This document shows, one piece after another, positions 25,950 to 34,916 of a DNA stretch of 64,000 bases (positions are counted from its first letter, which is position 1; each line of letters opens with the position of its first letter). The notes under the pieces were generated by a model that was not told the DNA's origin, made no database searches, and saw only the letters and a list, made by a program, of their open reading frames with translations. The DNA is taken from positions 35,535 through 99,534 of the forward strand of contig VENG01000008.1 in NCBI GenBank assembly GCA_009711705.1, given 5' to 3'. The position numbers and the translations under genes are program-made. The DNA is from Bacillota bacterium (GTDB lineage: Bacteria > Bacillota > Desulfotomaculia > Desulfotomaculales > VENG01).

Positions 25950-27839
25950 ATGAACTATGGTTTATTTGAACGCTTCTGCACTAGCACAACGTTGAGTTAT
26001 ACTTTGTTAACTGTATCTATATTGGGTCTTTCTATTCCCTTGTTGATTGGGTATTATAATCTATTTCTTTTAGGTATATATCTTGCCATCCCCATGGTTC
26101 TAGGTCCTGTTGTCTACCGCAAAACAAGATCAATAAAGCCTATGTCAATACAAATTGTGCGTGTAAAAAATGGTTTTAGATGGATTACTTTACTTTATAT
26201 TTTGGTGTACACTATTTCGATACATGTTCTGAAATTTTATACAATAAGACCATTGCATTATTTTTTACTCATTGCAATTTTGGGAATGCTATTTGTCTTT
26301 CAAATATTTGCAATAAAATGCTTTACTAATACAAAAGTAATGATATTGCAATTAGAGTTAATAGCTTTATTTTTAAATTTGATTTGGGGTGTAAATTTAA
26401 AGTATTACTATTTTTTTGGAAAAACTGATGTTTTTCCTCATTCATGGTTCATTCAAAACCTTAACCGGTATGGGGAGATTACGAACCATTTTGCGGTATA
26501 TAAATCCTTCCCATTGTGGCATATTTTGATTGACTCTGTTAGCGTAATTATGGAACCGTCGTTGGCTACGCACAAAATGATGTTTCTCGTTAATGGTATT
26601 ATTTATTGTTTTCTATTGATTTTTATTTATAAAATTGCCCTTAAGGTAACAGGGCGTGTTAGGATAGCTTTGATGTCGTCTTTATTTGTATCATTTAATC
26701 CAATTGTTATAAACTATGCGATGTATTCTATTCCCCGGAGTGTTGTATCGTTTTTGCTGATCATGTTAATCTATTTGTTGTTATGCCATCCAGATATGCG
26801 TAAACACATGTGTGCAGTAATTTTATTATGTTCGATTGTAGCTTATCATACTGCTTCAATGCCGTTTATTATGTTTGTCTTCATATGTCTATATATATTT
26901 GAGTTATTAATTTTTAGAAGTGAACCGAAGACTGTCGGTTTAATATTTTTGGTCATGTGTTTTGTGGTGACGATTTCCTATTGGTCTTTTTGTGCTATTG
27001 ATTTATTTGAAGCTATTGTATTTAACGTTGCAGATTCCGCGCCAAAGGGTGTTTTGACTAAGTCAATAATTACTTCGCCACTAAATGAATTGCTAAATTA
27101 TATACAATACATCCCTTTGTTGTTTTTTGTTATTTATGGATGTTTGCATGTTCTAGATAGTAATAGAGCATCGAATAGACGGAAGGCTTTTATAGTTATT
27201 GGATTATTGTTTGTTGGTGTTACATTGCCCGGTCCTGGATTGCTCCTAAATAAGCTTGCTGTGCTTAATATGGATAGGTTTGGGGAATACACCTTTCCAT
27301 TCATATGCATTGCTGGAGCTGCAGGCTTTATTACACTTATTGATAAAGGGCGTGCTATTTATAACATTTTGTGTGGTGTTTTAGTTTTTGTTATGCTGTT
27401 CTTGTCTATATCTAACGATTTTACTGCCTCAGATAATTCCTTAGTAAATAGACCGTTTTACACCTTTTATTTATCTGAAGGAGAGGTTGATGGTTTGAAG
27501 CACGTTGGAACCGTTTCTAGAGACAGATTATTGATAGATTACATTGGAGTTAGATATCTTGGTTTCTCTGAGTTTGAGAATAGGGTGCACATTATGGAAG
27601 TAGATAAGGAGAGTTTAGTTTTTTTAAAGGAAGATAGAGATGTCATGATAATAAGGCAGAAGGAATGGAGTAAAAGACCGCTAAAATTATTTTTAGCGAA
27701 AAGAGGTCAATTTGAGACAAATCCTAATTGGAATAGAGGTGCATCCTTAAATTATTATAACCCCGAACCTCAGCTATATCAAAGTATAAAAGATTATAAT
27801 AAATTCTATGATAATAATGAGATTATTGCGCTAAGGTAA
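25950..27839 (+). CDS. Large multi-pass membrane protein, probable GT-C-type glycosyltransferase or polymerase
   Basis: About 629 residues with roughly twelve membrane helices and a soluble C-terminal tail of about 110 residues. An early loop has FFGKTDVFPHSWFIQNLN, then FPLWHILIDS, similar in placement to the acidic motif of GT-C glycosyltransferases acting on lipid-linked sugars. No family could be assigned with certainty. It follows the flippase directly, where a Wzy-type polymerase is often found. ATG at 25950 lies just after the flippase stop; TTG starts at 25920 or 25935 would overlap it. Confidence 0.6.
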   Translation: MNYGLFERFCTSTTLSYTLLTVSILGLSIPLLIGYYNLFLLGIYLAIPMVLGPVVYRKTRSIKPMSIQIVRVKNGFRWITLLYILVYTISIHVLKFYTIRPLHYFLLIAILGMLFVFQIFAIKCFTNTKVMILQLELIALFLNLIWGVNLKYYYFFGKTDVFPHSWFIQNLNRYGEITNHFAVYKSFPLWHILIDSVSVIMEPSLATHKMMFLVNGIIYCFLLIFIYKIALKVTGRVRIALMSSLFVSFNPIVINYAMYSIPRSVVSFLLIMLIYLLLCHPDMRKHMCAVILLCSIVAYHTASMPFIMFVFICLYIFELLIFRSEPKTVGLIFLVMCFVVTISYWSFCAIDLFEAIVFNVADSAPKGVLTKSIITSPLNELLNYIQYIPLLFFVIYGCLHVLDSNRASNRRKAFIVIGLLFVGVTLPGPGLLLNKLAVLNMDRFGEYTFPFICIAGAAGFITLIDKGRAIYNILCGVLVFVMLFLSISNDFTASDNSLVNRPFYTFYLSEGEVDGLKHVGTVSRDRLLIDYIGVRYLGFSEFENRVHIMEVDKESLVFLKEDRDVMIIRQKEWSKRPLKLFLAKRGQFETNPNWNRGASLNYYNPEPQLYQSIKDYNKFYDNNEIIALR

Positions 27840-27895
27840 ATTTATCACTGTGCTGCTAGAGGATATATTTTTAATAGGTTGGTAGGTGTGTTTGA

Positions 27896-28498
27896 TTGGA
27901 AATAAAGGCTCAAAATTTAGTTTGGCATTCGACTACGGTAGATAAAGGACATAGGAGAAAACTCAATAAACATAGGAGTTGTGTTTTATGGATTACGGGA
28001 TTATCGGCGGCTGGAAAATCTACTCTTGCCAATGCTTTAGAGTATAAGCTCCATGAGATGGGAATTTGTACATATTTGCTTGATGGCGATAACATTAGAA
28101 AGGGATTAAACGGTGATTTAGGTTTTGGGGAGAAAGACCGCCGAGAAAATATCCGTCGTGTAGCTGAAGTGTCAAAGCTGTTTGTAGATGCCGGAATTAT
28201 TGTAATAACAGCATTTATATCTCCATTCCGTGAAGATAGAGATGCTGCCCGGGGATTATTTGAACCGGGAGAGTTTATTGAGATATTTGCTAAGTGTCCC
28301 TTAGGAGTATGTGAGAAAAGAGATCCTAAAGGGCTATACAGAAAAGCACGTGCGGGGAAGATTTTGGAGTTTACTGGAATTACTGCACCGTATGAGGAAC
28401 CAGATAACCCTGAAATCGTTATTGAAACAAATAATATGAGCGTTGATGAGTCAGTTAGCCTAATTATCAAATGCTTATTAAAAGAAGATGTGCTATAA
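27896..28498 (+). CDS. cysC: Adenylylsulfate (APS) kinase
   Basis: CysC phosphorylates APS to PAPS. The 200-residue protein has the P-loop GLSAAGKST (about residues 35-43), LDGDNIRKGLNGDLGF, and GIIVITAFISPFREDRD with the family's SP.R.DR motif. All are intact, so it should be active. It stands alone, without CysD or CysN, inside the glycan cluster that also encodes a sulfotransferase. Supply of PAPS for glycan sulfation is therefore the likely job rather than sulfate assimilation. TTG at 27896 follows TAGGTG. Confidence 0.93.
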   Translation: MEIKAQNLVWHSTTVDKGHRRKLNKHRSCVLWITGLSAAGKSTLANALEYKLHEMGICTYLLDGDNIRKGLNGDLGFGEKDRRENIRRVAEVSKLFVDAGIIVITAFISPFREDRDAARGLFEPGEFIEIFAKCPLGVCEKRDPKGLYRKARAGKILEFTGITAPYEEPDNPEIVIETNNMSVDESVSLIIKCLLKEDVL

Positions 28499-28612
28499 AT
28501 CATAAGGTCTTTGCTTGTAACCCGCGCAAGCATCCAGCCCTTCTCAATGAAAGAGCATGATTTCGACAAGTTAAATCATTCAGTTTGTTTATAAGTGTAA
28601 AGGAAATAGATC

Positions 28613-29443
28613 ATGATTATATTACCAATGCCTGAGAAACATAAAGTCGTGGCGGTAATTCCCGCATTTAATGAAGAAAAGACTATAGAAGATGTTGTAT
28701 TAATAACAAACCGGTATGTTGATGAAGTAATTGTCATTGATGATGGCTCAAACGATTCTACTGTAACGCTGGCTGAAAAGGTACAAGCTAATGTATATCG
28801 CCACCCCCGGAATCTTGGCTATGGTGAGGCTGTTAAGACCGGCTTAAGTGTGGCGCTTAAACGTGGGGCAAGTGTGAGCATTCTCCTTGATGCTGATGGG
28901 CAACATAATCCTCACTACATTCCTTTTGTTTTTGAACCAATTATGAAAGGGTCGGCCGATTTAGTTATTGCTTCACGGTTTCTTTATCATATTAAATGTA
29001 TTCCTTTCATTCGCCGATTAGGGATATCATTTGTAAATAATTTATTTAACTGGTTATTTAGCTGCTTAATCTCAGATACGCAAAGCGGTTTTAGAGCATT
29101 TTCCTTTCGGGCTATGAATTCACTTAAGCTACAAGAAAAGGGAATGGGAATTAGTATTGAGATTTTAGCAAAAGCCATAGAGAATAAGCTTATGATTAAA
29201 GATATACCTGTTCCGTGTAGTTTTGGCGGTCCCCGGGCACGTATGTTAGGTTTAATTGCTCAAGGCTTAATTGTAGTACGATCGATAATCAGATATCGCT
29301 GTGAACTAAGGTCCTTGGGCACTGATGCATCACGAATGACTTTGAAAAGAGGGAAAACTATGTTTTTGAGATTTATTCTGAAAAGTCCCGGTTTAACTAT
29401 TCTTTACTGGCGGGGATTGAAATTTTTGAGGAGGGCGAGATAA
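28613..29443 (+). CDS. Glycosyltransferase family 2 (DPM1/DPG synthase-like)
   Basis: A 276-residue GT-A enzyme without a membrane domain. Motifs are VAVIPAFNEEKTIEDVV, VIDDGSNDSTV, LLDADGQHNP (DXD-type metal site) and SDTQSGFRAF. It is close to dolichyl-phosphate glucose/mannose synthases. ATG at 28613 follows AAAGGAAATAG. It is one of three family-2 enzymes in the cluster. The donor is unknown. Confidence 0.85.
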   Translation: MIILPMPEKHKVVAVIPAFNEEKTIEDVVLITNRYVDEVIVIDDGSNDSTVTLAEKVQANVYRHPRNLGYGEAVKTGLSVALKRGASVSILLDADGQHNPHYIPFVFEPIMKGSADLVIASRFLYHIKCIPFIRRLGISFVNNLFNWLFSCLISDTQSGFRAFSFRAMNSLKLQEKGMGISIEILAKAIENKLMIKDIPVPCSFGGPRARMLGLIAQGLIVVRSIIRYRCELRSLGTDASRMTLKRGKTMFLRFILKSPGLTILYWRGLKFLRRAR

Positions 29444-29549
29444 TGGTCAACTAATTGTACTATAAGTTGGCTTTTAAAGCTGGAGCTAATATGGTACCAG
29501 CACTACTTAAATCTTGGTTATGGCTAGGTTAATCCTATTGGGAGGAATC

Positions 29550-30533
29550 ATGAATATAGACTTTAAGTTATCCGTTGTAGTTGTAACAAAAAATGAAGAA
29601 AAGTGTATTAGTAGCTGCTTAGATTCAATATTTGCTCAGCAGTTTCATAGCGGAGATTATGAGGTTATTTTAGTTGATGCTGGCTCTTGTGATCGCACAC
29701 AAGAAATTGCCAGGGAATACCCTTTAAAGTTGGTTGTTGATAATTATGGTACTTTAGGGCACCAGCGAAATATGGGTGTGCGTTTGGCAAGAGGTAAATA
29801 TGTAGCTTTTATTGATGCCGATTGTTACGCTGATACGCAATGGCTTTCGAGACAGGTGGATTTGCTGGACAAGAGTCCGCATAGTGTTGTGGCCGTTACA
29901 GGTCCCAATTTGATTATGGATAACGATCCACCGGTGGCTAAAACTATCGCATATATGCAACAGACGTTATTGGGGAGTGGGGGATCGCCACAAAGCTATC
30001 TATTTGATCATGTTGAGTATGTCACATCGGCACCAAATTGCAATGCTATTTATCGCAGGAAAGTATTATTAAATTATCTATATGATAATGGTTTTAGCTA
30101 TGGTGAGGATGCTGAACTCAATTACCGGCTGCGGCGCGATGGATATAAGTTTTTGTACAATCCTGCGGCAATAGTATGGCACCATAGGGTAGCAACAACC
30201 AGGGCGCTGGGGAGGAAAATGTTTTTTTGGGGCTTTGCAATGGCAAAGATATCCAGAAAGCATAAGCGGTTGATACGGTGGTTTGTTTGTCTCCCACCGG
30301 CATTGGTTATTTACCTGGTTACGTTAATGCCTATGGTATTGTCAAATTATTTTATTAGTTGGTATTTCTTTTTCTTAGTTGCTTACGTCTTGGTTATATG
30401 TACAGTCATTGTGCAAGTTCTTTGGAGGCAAAGAAATGTTTATGCTTTACGTACGGCTTACCTGTTGCCGGTTCAATATATTAGTTATGGACTTGGTATG
30501 CTTTTAGGATTATGTGCGAGGGGGTCTTTATGA
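29550..30533 (+). CDS. Glycosyltransferase family 2 with C-terminal membrane helices
   Basis: A 327-residue enzyme with SVVVVTKNEEKCISSCLDSI, VILVDAGSCDRT, VAFIDADCYADTQWL, and YGEDAELNYRLRRDGYKF (the ED general-base motif). Two or three membrane helices close the protein. This is the layout of enzymes that elongate lipid-linked glycans. The ATG at 29550 has GGGAGG seven bases upstream and is preferred to the TTG at 29514, which adds 12 unlikely residues. Confidence 0.85.
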   Translation: MNIDFKLSVVVVTKNEEKCISSCLDSIFAQQFHSGDYEVILVDAGSCDRTQEIAREYPLKLVVDNYGTLGHQRNMGVRLARGKYVAFIDADCYADTQWLSRQVDLLDKSPHSVVAVTGPNLIMDNDPPVAKTIAYMQQTLLGSGGSPQSYLFDHVEYVTSAPNCNAIYRRKVLLNYLYDNGFSYGEDAELNYRLRRDGYKFLYNPAAIVWHHRVATTRALGRKMFFWGFAMAKISRKHKRLIRWFVCLPPALVIYLVTLMPMVLSNYFISWYFFFLVAYVLVICTVIVQVLWRQRNVYALRTAYLLPVQYISYGLGMLLGLCARGSL

Positions 30534-30640
30534 GAAATTTTAAATGTTATCCAAAGACTCTAAAAAAGTTAATACGTTTTATTTTGCAAGATGCATCTGA
30601 GGATGCACAGGAACCCTTGGTGAGGGATTCATATAGTTAG
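30530..30640 (+). CDS. Tiny ORF coupled to the glycosyltransferase
   Basis: A 36-codon frame (MRNFKCYPKTLKKLIRFILQ at the start) whose ATG overlaps the stop of the preceding glycosyltransferase in an ATGA junction. GAGGGGG lies seven bases upstream. It is basic at first, then acidic. It has no recognisable family and may be a chance frame or the truncated end of a lost gene at the cluster border. Confidence 0.3.
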   Translation: MRNFKCYPKTLKKLIRFILQDASEDAQEPLVRDSYS

Positions 30641-30683
30641 AATCCAAGCATTAACAGTAATGCTTGAGTAGTATGCGATGATA

Positions 30684-31205
30684 CTAATTATTCTCCACCA
30701 GCTTTTTCCCTTTATTGTAGAATTCCTGTTTAATATTCCTCTTTTGGGTGTGGTATGCATATCGGGCATGATCCACCAATTCTATGGATAAGGACTTGGA
30801 TTTAAATTTCCGTTCCATTCCATCTATATAATCTTCAAACCGGGAGTCGTATTTTTCTTCCAGGAGTCTTACTTTTCTCATATACTTTCCCGCCAGGGAA
30901 TAGGGAGATGTCTCAGGATTCTCAGCTTTTAAGGTCTGGTATTCCCGGTATGCATTGGTTGCCATGCGGGTCAATTCCTGTCTGAAACCACTTTCTAGTT
31001 CAGTGATAAATGATTTGCAATTCCGGGTAATGACTTTTTCTGTAGGGCTGGATATTAAACCGGTTTGCAGGCCTAAAAAGTAGTTCTGTTGTTCCATCCT
31101 GGTTCTTTTGGTTTCCATTTTAGGCACAAATGTAACCCCAAAATAAATAGTTAGCGCTATGAACAGGTAGACAAAAAACAACAGCAGTGTCTTAAAGCGC
31201 TTCAT
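30684..31205 (-). CDS. Membrane-anchored or secreted helical protein, paralogue of the one at 12016
   Basis: 173 residues from ATG at 31205, with GGGGG about ten bases upstream; a TTG at 31238 would add 11 residues. One N-terminal hydrophobic segment (FKTLLLFFVYLFIALTIYFG) acts as signal or anchor, followed by a charged helical region. The C-terminal 85 residues align with those of the protein at 12016: KYMRKVRLLEEKYDSRFEDY against KYLKAGHRLEKECDSKFDTL. The two genes lie just outside the two ends of the glycan cluster and point in opposite directions. Function unknown. Confidence 0.72.
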   Translation of the reverse strand: MKRFKTLLLFFVYLFIALTIYFGVTFVPKMETKRTRMEQQNYFLGLQTGLISSPTEKVITRNCKSFITELESGFRQELTRMATNAYREYQTLKAENPETSPYSLAGKYMRKVRLLEEKYDSRFEDYIDGMERKFKSKSLSIELVDHARYAYHTQKRNIKQEFYNKGKKLVENN

Positions 31206-31484
31206 TTCAAAAAGCCCCCAATTAATTTCCCTTTCCAAAATTATTTCCGAGTTAGTGTATGTATTAATACTATTCTCATATACGTCATACTTTGTGTATT
31301 ATTCCCCTACTGTTTCCGGACTTCTACATTAGCAGAAAAACGGCTAAGAGGCAATAACCCCTCCGATTCTCCTTCTATTTTAAGTTTAATATTACCTTTA
31401 ATCATACCGGTGTAGGATGGAAAAAAACGGTTTTTGTGGTAACATGCGAGAAGTGACGGGTATGAATGATTTGGAGGTAGCCTA

Positions 31485-31580
31485 ATGGACATAAAACCAT
31501 TCGGTACGTGTGTCCATGGTGGGAAGATAAAACAGGTTGTACAGGCCTTGAAGCAGGCCGGGTGCACAGAATTAACCTGA
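31485..31580 (+). pseudogene. Possible remnant of a CobD-like threonine-phosphate decarboxylase gene
   Basis: A 31-codon frame with a good ribosome site (GGAGGT, five bases before ATG). The sequence MDIKPFGTCVHGGKI resembles the N-terminus of L-threonine-O-3-phosphate decarboxylases, which begin with a HGG motif, but the frame stops after 31 codons. Its end overlaps the 3' end of the archaeosortase gene on the other strand. It is probably debris of a lost gene. The call rests on a very short match. Confidence 0.3.
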
Positions 31581-32441
31581 GGGAGGATGTCCCACAGCCC
31601 GCCGGGAATGTTTGCCGGCCACAAGAAAATACACGGTGACAAATGCCAGGTACCATAGGGGAAACAACACATAAATGGTCCAGAAATGAGCATCCCAAAG
31701 GGCATCTTTCCCGGCCAGATGCCCGGAGGCGGCAATTATGACGATACGAATAATGTTTTGCAGCCAGGTCCCGGCTATGCCGAATAGCAATAGCGGCACT
31801 GCACGGGACCGTTCTATTTGTACATCCAGCATCATCAGGGTGAATATGGCAATAAAAACAGCCATGGTGGCCGGTCCCGCACAGGCGCTGGATACCAGTA
31901 CGGATATGGTTTCCCCGGTTGGATTAGGAAAACTCAATATCTGGCCGGTGTTATTTACGGGTATGCCAACCAGATTGGCCAGCCATGTGGCCGGAATGAC
32001 TGAGCCCATGGCGTACGGGGCATCTGCAAATTTATTCACCAGCAGGGGAAAGACAATGGTAAAAGCATAAGCAGCAAACAATATACCGGGGATTACCGCG
32101 CCCCGGCCAAACATCATCACGAAAAATCCCAACCAGGTAAGGAAAAGTTTTATTACCAGGTAATTGATGGCATTGGGAACGCAGAAGGCTGTCAACATTA
32201 AAACAGCTCCTGCTGCAAAGAAAAGAGGATTATTGTTTAGCTCCATTTTTGTCGCGATTTCTTTGCGCTTTAGTACAATCCAGAGTATGCAAAGGGTTAG
32301 TACACCCCAGGGGGCGGCGTTGTGCTGGCCGATTATGTAATCATAGGAAATGGCATTTGATAGCTGTGAGAAGTTGTCCCGCAGCAGCCATACACTGGCT
32401 AACCCGCTAAGCGTGAAATAGATCAATAGTCTTTTTTTCAT
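31572..32441 (-). CDS. Archaeosortase/exosortase family transpeptidase
   Basis: A 289-residue membrane protein with about eight helices and the family's three catalytic residues: Cys187 in SSACAGPATM, Arg232 in LQNIIRIVIIAASG, and His252 in LWDAHFWTIY. These enzymes cut a C-terminal sorting tail and attach the protein to a lipid or other surface anchor. The ATG at 32441 has AGGAG seven bases upstream; the ATG at 32447 is too close to that site. The SLH protein at 33321 ends in a PEF-CTERM-like tail and is the obvious substrate. Such enzymes are rare in Firmicutes, where XrtG is the known case; the PEF tail points to an archaeosortase C-like type. The family is secure, the subtype is inferred. 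Confidence 0.85.
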   Translation of the reverse strand: MKKRLLIYFTLSGLASVWLLRDNFSQLSNAISYDYIIGQHNAAPWGVLTLCILWIVLKRKEIATKMELNNNPLFFAAGAVLMLTAFCVPNAINYLVIKLFLTWLGFFVMMFGRGAVIPGILFAAYAFTIVFPLLVNKFADAPYAMGSVIPATWLANLVGIPVNNTGQILSFPNPTGETISVLVSSACAGPATMAVFIAIFTLMMLDVQIERSRAVPLLLFGIAGTWLQNIIRIVIIAASGHLAGKDALWDAHFWTIYVLFPLWYLAFVTVYFLVAGKHSRRAVGHPPSG

Positions 32442-32618
32442 CAGCATTCTCCTGTATGGTAGTCGTTATCAATCTATTAGATGGCAAAGGAGGAATATCC
32501 TTCTAAATAATGACCTTTTGTCAAGTTAGGCTCAAAGATTATTGCACAGCGATAAGTATAAGTTTGTCAATGTAAATGTATATATAATGTGTCCTAGTTT
32601 TAAAGATGAGGGGTATTT

Positions 32619-33155
32619 ATGCTGCTTTTAGCTCATGTGGGGATTACCCTTGGGGCCTCCTGCTGTTTGGTGCGGTTTTGGAAATGGCGTGGTTTGGAAA
32701 ACTATGCAAATGCCGTGGATTACAGGCTGGTTTTGCTGGGTGCCGTATTGCCGGATATTATAGATAAACCTTTGGGCGGGCTTATCCTGCGGGAGTCACT
32801 GGGTAATGGCCGTATTTACAGTCATACCCTTGCTTTCCTGCTGGTGCTTTTTACTGCCGGAGTAATCTTGCAACGGAAGTTGAACAGGCCCGGGTTGCTG
32901 GTGATAGGTGGTGGCGTTGCCGCACACTATGTTTTGGACGGCATGTGGTTTTCCCCGGCAAACCTTTTTTGGCCGCTATATGGCTGGAGTTTTCCCAAGG
33001 GAAATCCGGAGGGCTGGATGCAGTTGTGGTTAAACAATCTTTTGAGTAATCCTCTGGTTTTTGTGCCGGAAATAGCGGGTGGGCTTATATTACTTTGTTT
33101 CTTGGTTAAGTTTTACGGAAAGGGTGAAAAGAAAACGGTACAACACAATAATTAA
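32619..33155 (+). CDS. Membrane-bound metal-dependent hydrolase, YdjM/DUF457 family
   Basis: A 178-residue membrane protein with LAHVGITLGAS at the N-terminus, VLPDIIDKPLG, GRIYSHTLAF and VAAHYVLDGMWF. The spaced His and Asp residues are those of the YdjM/DUF457 family of predicted metal-dependent hydrolases. The substrate is unknown. ATG at 32619 follows GAGGGGTA. It is divergent from the archaeosortase gene, and its link to the SLH gene downstream is only positional. Confidence 0.82.
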   Translation: MLLLAHVGITLGASCCLVRFWKWRGLENYANAVDYRLVLLGAVLPDIIDKPLGGLILRESLGNGRIYSHTLAFLLVLFTAGVILQRKLNRPGLLVIGGGVAAHYVLDGMWFSPANLFWPLYGWSFPKGNPEGWMQLWLNNLLSNPLVFVPEIAGGLILLCFLVKFYGKGEKKTVQHNN

Positions 33156-33320
33156 ATGTATTTACGCCGCATCATACGAAAGGATGAGTGAAGGAGCGGC
33201 AAAGGAATAATCGGTGGTGGCAAATCATCCCCGTGGTTGATTTTTTATTGCCGGATTTATGGTATATTTTGCTTTGATGTACTGGAAATATTTTTACTAT
33301 TGATCCAGAGGGGGTGTGAA

Positions 33321-34916
33321 ATGAAATTGGGAAGAAAGGCCACTGCTGTTTTGGTAATGGCCGTGTTGATGATGGTGCTTTTTTCAGCCACAGCTTCTGC
33401 CAAACCTTCCGATATTAATGGGCACTGGGCACAGAAGTCCATTGAAGAATGGGTGAACAAGGGCCTTGTGAGCGGGTATCCCGATGGCACATTCAGGCCT
33501 GATCAAGAGGTCTCCAGAGCTGAGTTCGTGGCCCTGGCCAACCGGGCCTTCGGCATTAAGAATGCCGGTACAGGTATTGACTTTAGCGACGTAAGTGCCG
33601 GTGATTGGTATAACCAAGAAGTTGGTGTAGCTAATGCGGCCGGATATATAAATGGTTACCCTGATGGCTCCTTCAGGCCAAAGAAACCAATCTCACGCCA
33701 GGAAGCAGCCAGTGTCCTGGCCCGATTGCTGAATTTAAAACCATCCACCGCAGAACTAAGGAATTTTACCGATTCAGATGAGATTTCGGGTTGGGCCAGA
33801 GATAGCGTCGGAACTGCAGCCGCGAATGGATTGATGGCCGGATTCCCTGACGCTACTTTTAGGGGTGCCAGGAGTATTACTAGGGCGGAGGCAATAGTTT
33901 CCCTTGACCGCGCCTTAAAACTAATGTCTGTGGAGAGTGCTGTTGAAGGTACGGTATGGCTGGAAAATAAACCGGTGGGTGAGGTAACCATAAAGGTCTT
34001 TAAGGCTAACAGCCACGAGGTGCTGGTGAAAACCAAAACTGAAGCTGAGGGTCGTTATAAATTAGAATTAGAGCCGGGGGACTACGATATAACCGCTACT
34101 ACAGATAGGGAAGTTGCTTACAAATGTGATATCGCAGTAGTTGAAAATAAGATCAGTACTACTGATTTTACTTTAGAAGTCGGTGTTGTGGTCACTGGAA
34201 TCTTGAGGGACAGATGGGGAAGAGGAATTGAGGGTGCCACAGTGATGTTAACCACCAATCCCACTTTTATTACTACTACCATCGAAGAAGGCCATTTTAC
34301 TTTGGTAGTACCCCGGAACCGGTTCTATGCTGCGCGTGCGCAAGAACCAGGCCACGAAGATGAAGAACCGGAAGTGGTTGCTGAAGAAGTTGAAATTGGT
34401 CTAAGCGCCACGCAAGATATAGGTATCCTTATTCTAGGACGGCGTACCGGTGGTGGGGGCGGTGGCAGTAGCAGGAGTGAATCGATTTCCTGGAATTCTT
34501 ATTCTGATTCTGAGCGTACTGTGCAAAGCAGTTCTTTTTCCGGGGACTCTAACACTGTATACATGGAAGGGAGTAACCTTAGGAGTAATCGTGATTATAA
34601 GGTTATTTACTTTAACCCAAATGGAGACGAAGTTCGCACCGACACTTTTGCTAATATAGCTGAAGGAAAGATCGACAAAAGTAGTTTGCAGTTGAGTGAA
34701 TATCAAAACACAGAGTACGGCGTGGCGGGTGAATGGCATGCCCTTCTACTTATGCGAGCATCTGACGGCGGGGACTATGAGGAAATTGCTAATTGTGTTT
34801 TTTATGTTGAGGAGACAGCCATCCCTGAATTTTCTTCTGTCATGGCCGCATTTTTTGTTGTAGCGTCCTGTGCTGGCATTTATATGGGTTTTAGGAGAAA
34901 AGCTGCGGTATGTTAA
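33321..34916 (+). CDS. S-layer-homology surface protein with PEF-CTERM-like tail
   Basis: 531 residues. A signal peptide ends at SATASA (about residue 27). Three SLH repeats follow (about 28-75, 88-135, 148-195; for example GYPDGTFRPDQEVSRAEFVA), then two carboxypeptidase-regulatory-like beta domains (about 205-385), a Gly/Ser-rich linker, and a further beta-rich domain. The last 30 residues are IPEFSS, a hydrophobic helix, and GFRRKAAVC. That is the three-part layout of PEF-CTERM sorting tails. ATG at 33321 behind GAGGGGGTG is preferred to the GTG/TTG extension from 33237. It would be bound to the wall by SLH and, if sorted, also anchored at the C-terminus, which is unusual. The adjacent archaeosortase supports this. 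Confidence 0.85.
   Translation: MKLGRKATAVLVMAVLMMVLFSATASAKPSDINGHWAQKSIEEWVNKGLVSGYPDGTFRPDQEVSRAEFVALANRAFGIKNAGTGIDFSDVSAGDWYNQEVGVANAAGYINGYPDGSFRPKKPISRQEAASVLARLLNLKPSTAELRNFTDSDEISGWARDSVGTAAANGLMAGFPDATFRGARSITRAEAIVSLDRALKLMSVESAVEGTVWLENKPVGEVTIKVFKANSHEVLVKTKTEAEGRYKLELEPGDYDITATTDREVAYKCDIAVVENKISTTDFTLEVGVVVTGILRDRWGRGIEGATVMLTTNPTFITTTIEEGHFTLVVPRNRFYAARAQEPGHEDEEPEVVAEEVEIGLSATQDIGILILGRRTGGGGGGSSRSESISWNSYSDSERTVQSSSFSGDSNTVYMEGSNLRSNRDYKVIYFNPNGDEVRTDTFANIAEGKIDKSSLQLSEYQNTEYGVAGEWHALLLMRASDGGDYEEIANCVFYVEETAIPEFSSVMAAFFVVASCAGIYMGFRRKAAVC

Noticed and set aside
27910..28569. A 219-codon minus-strand frame opposite cysC
   Set aside because: It is antisense to an intact, clearly recognised APS kinase gene and lacks any motif.
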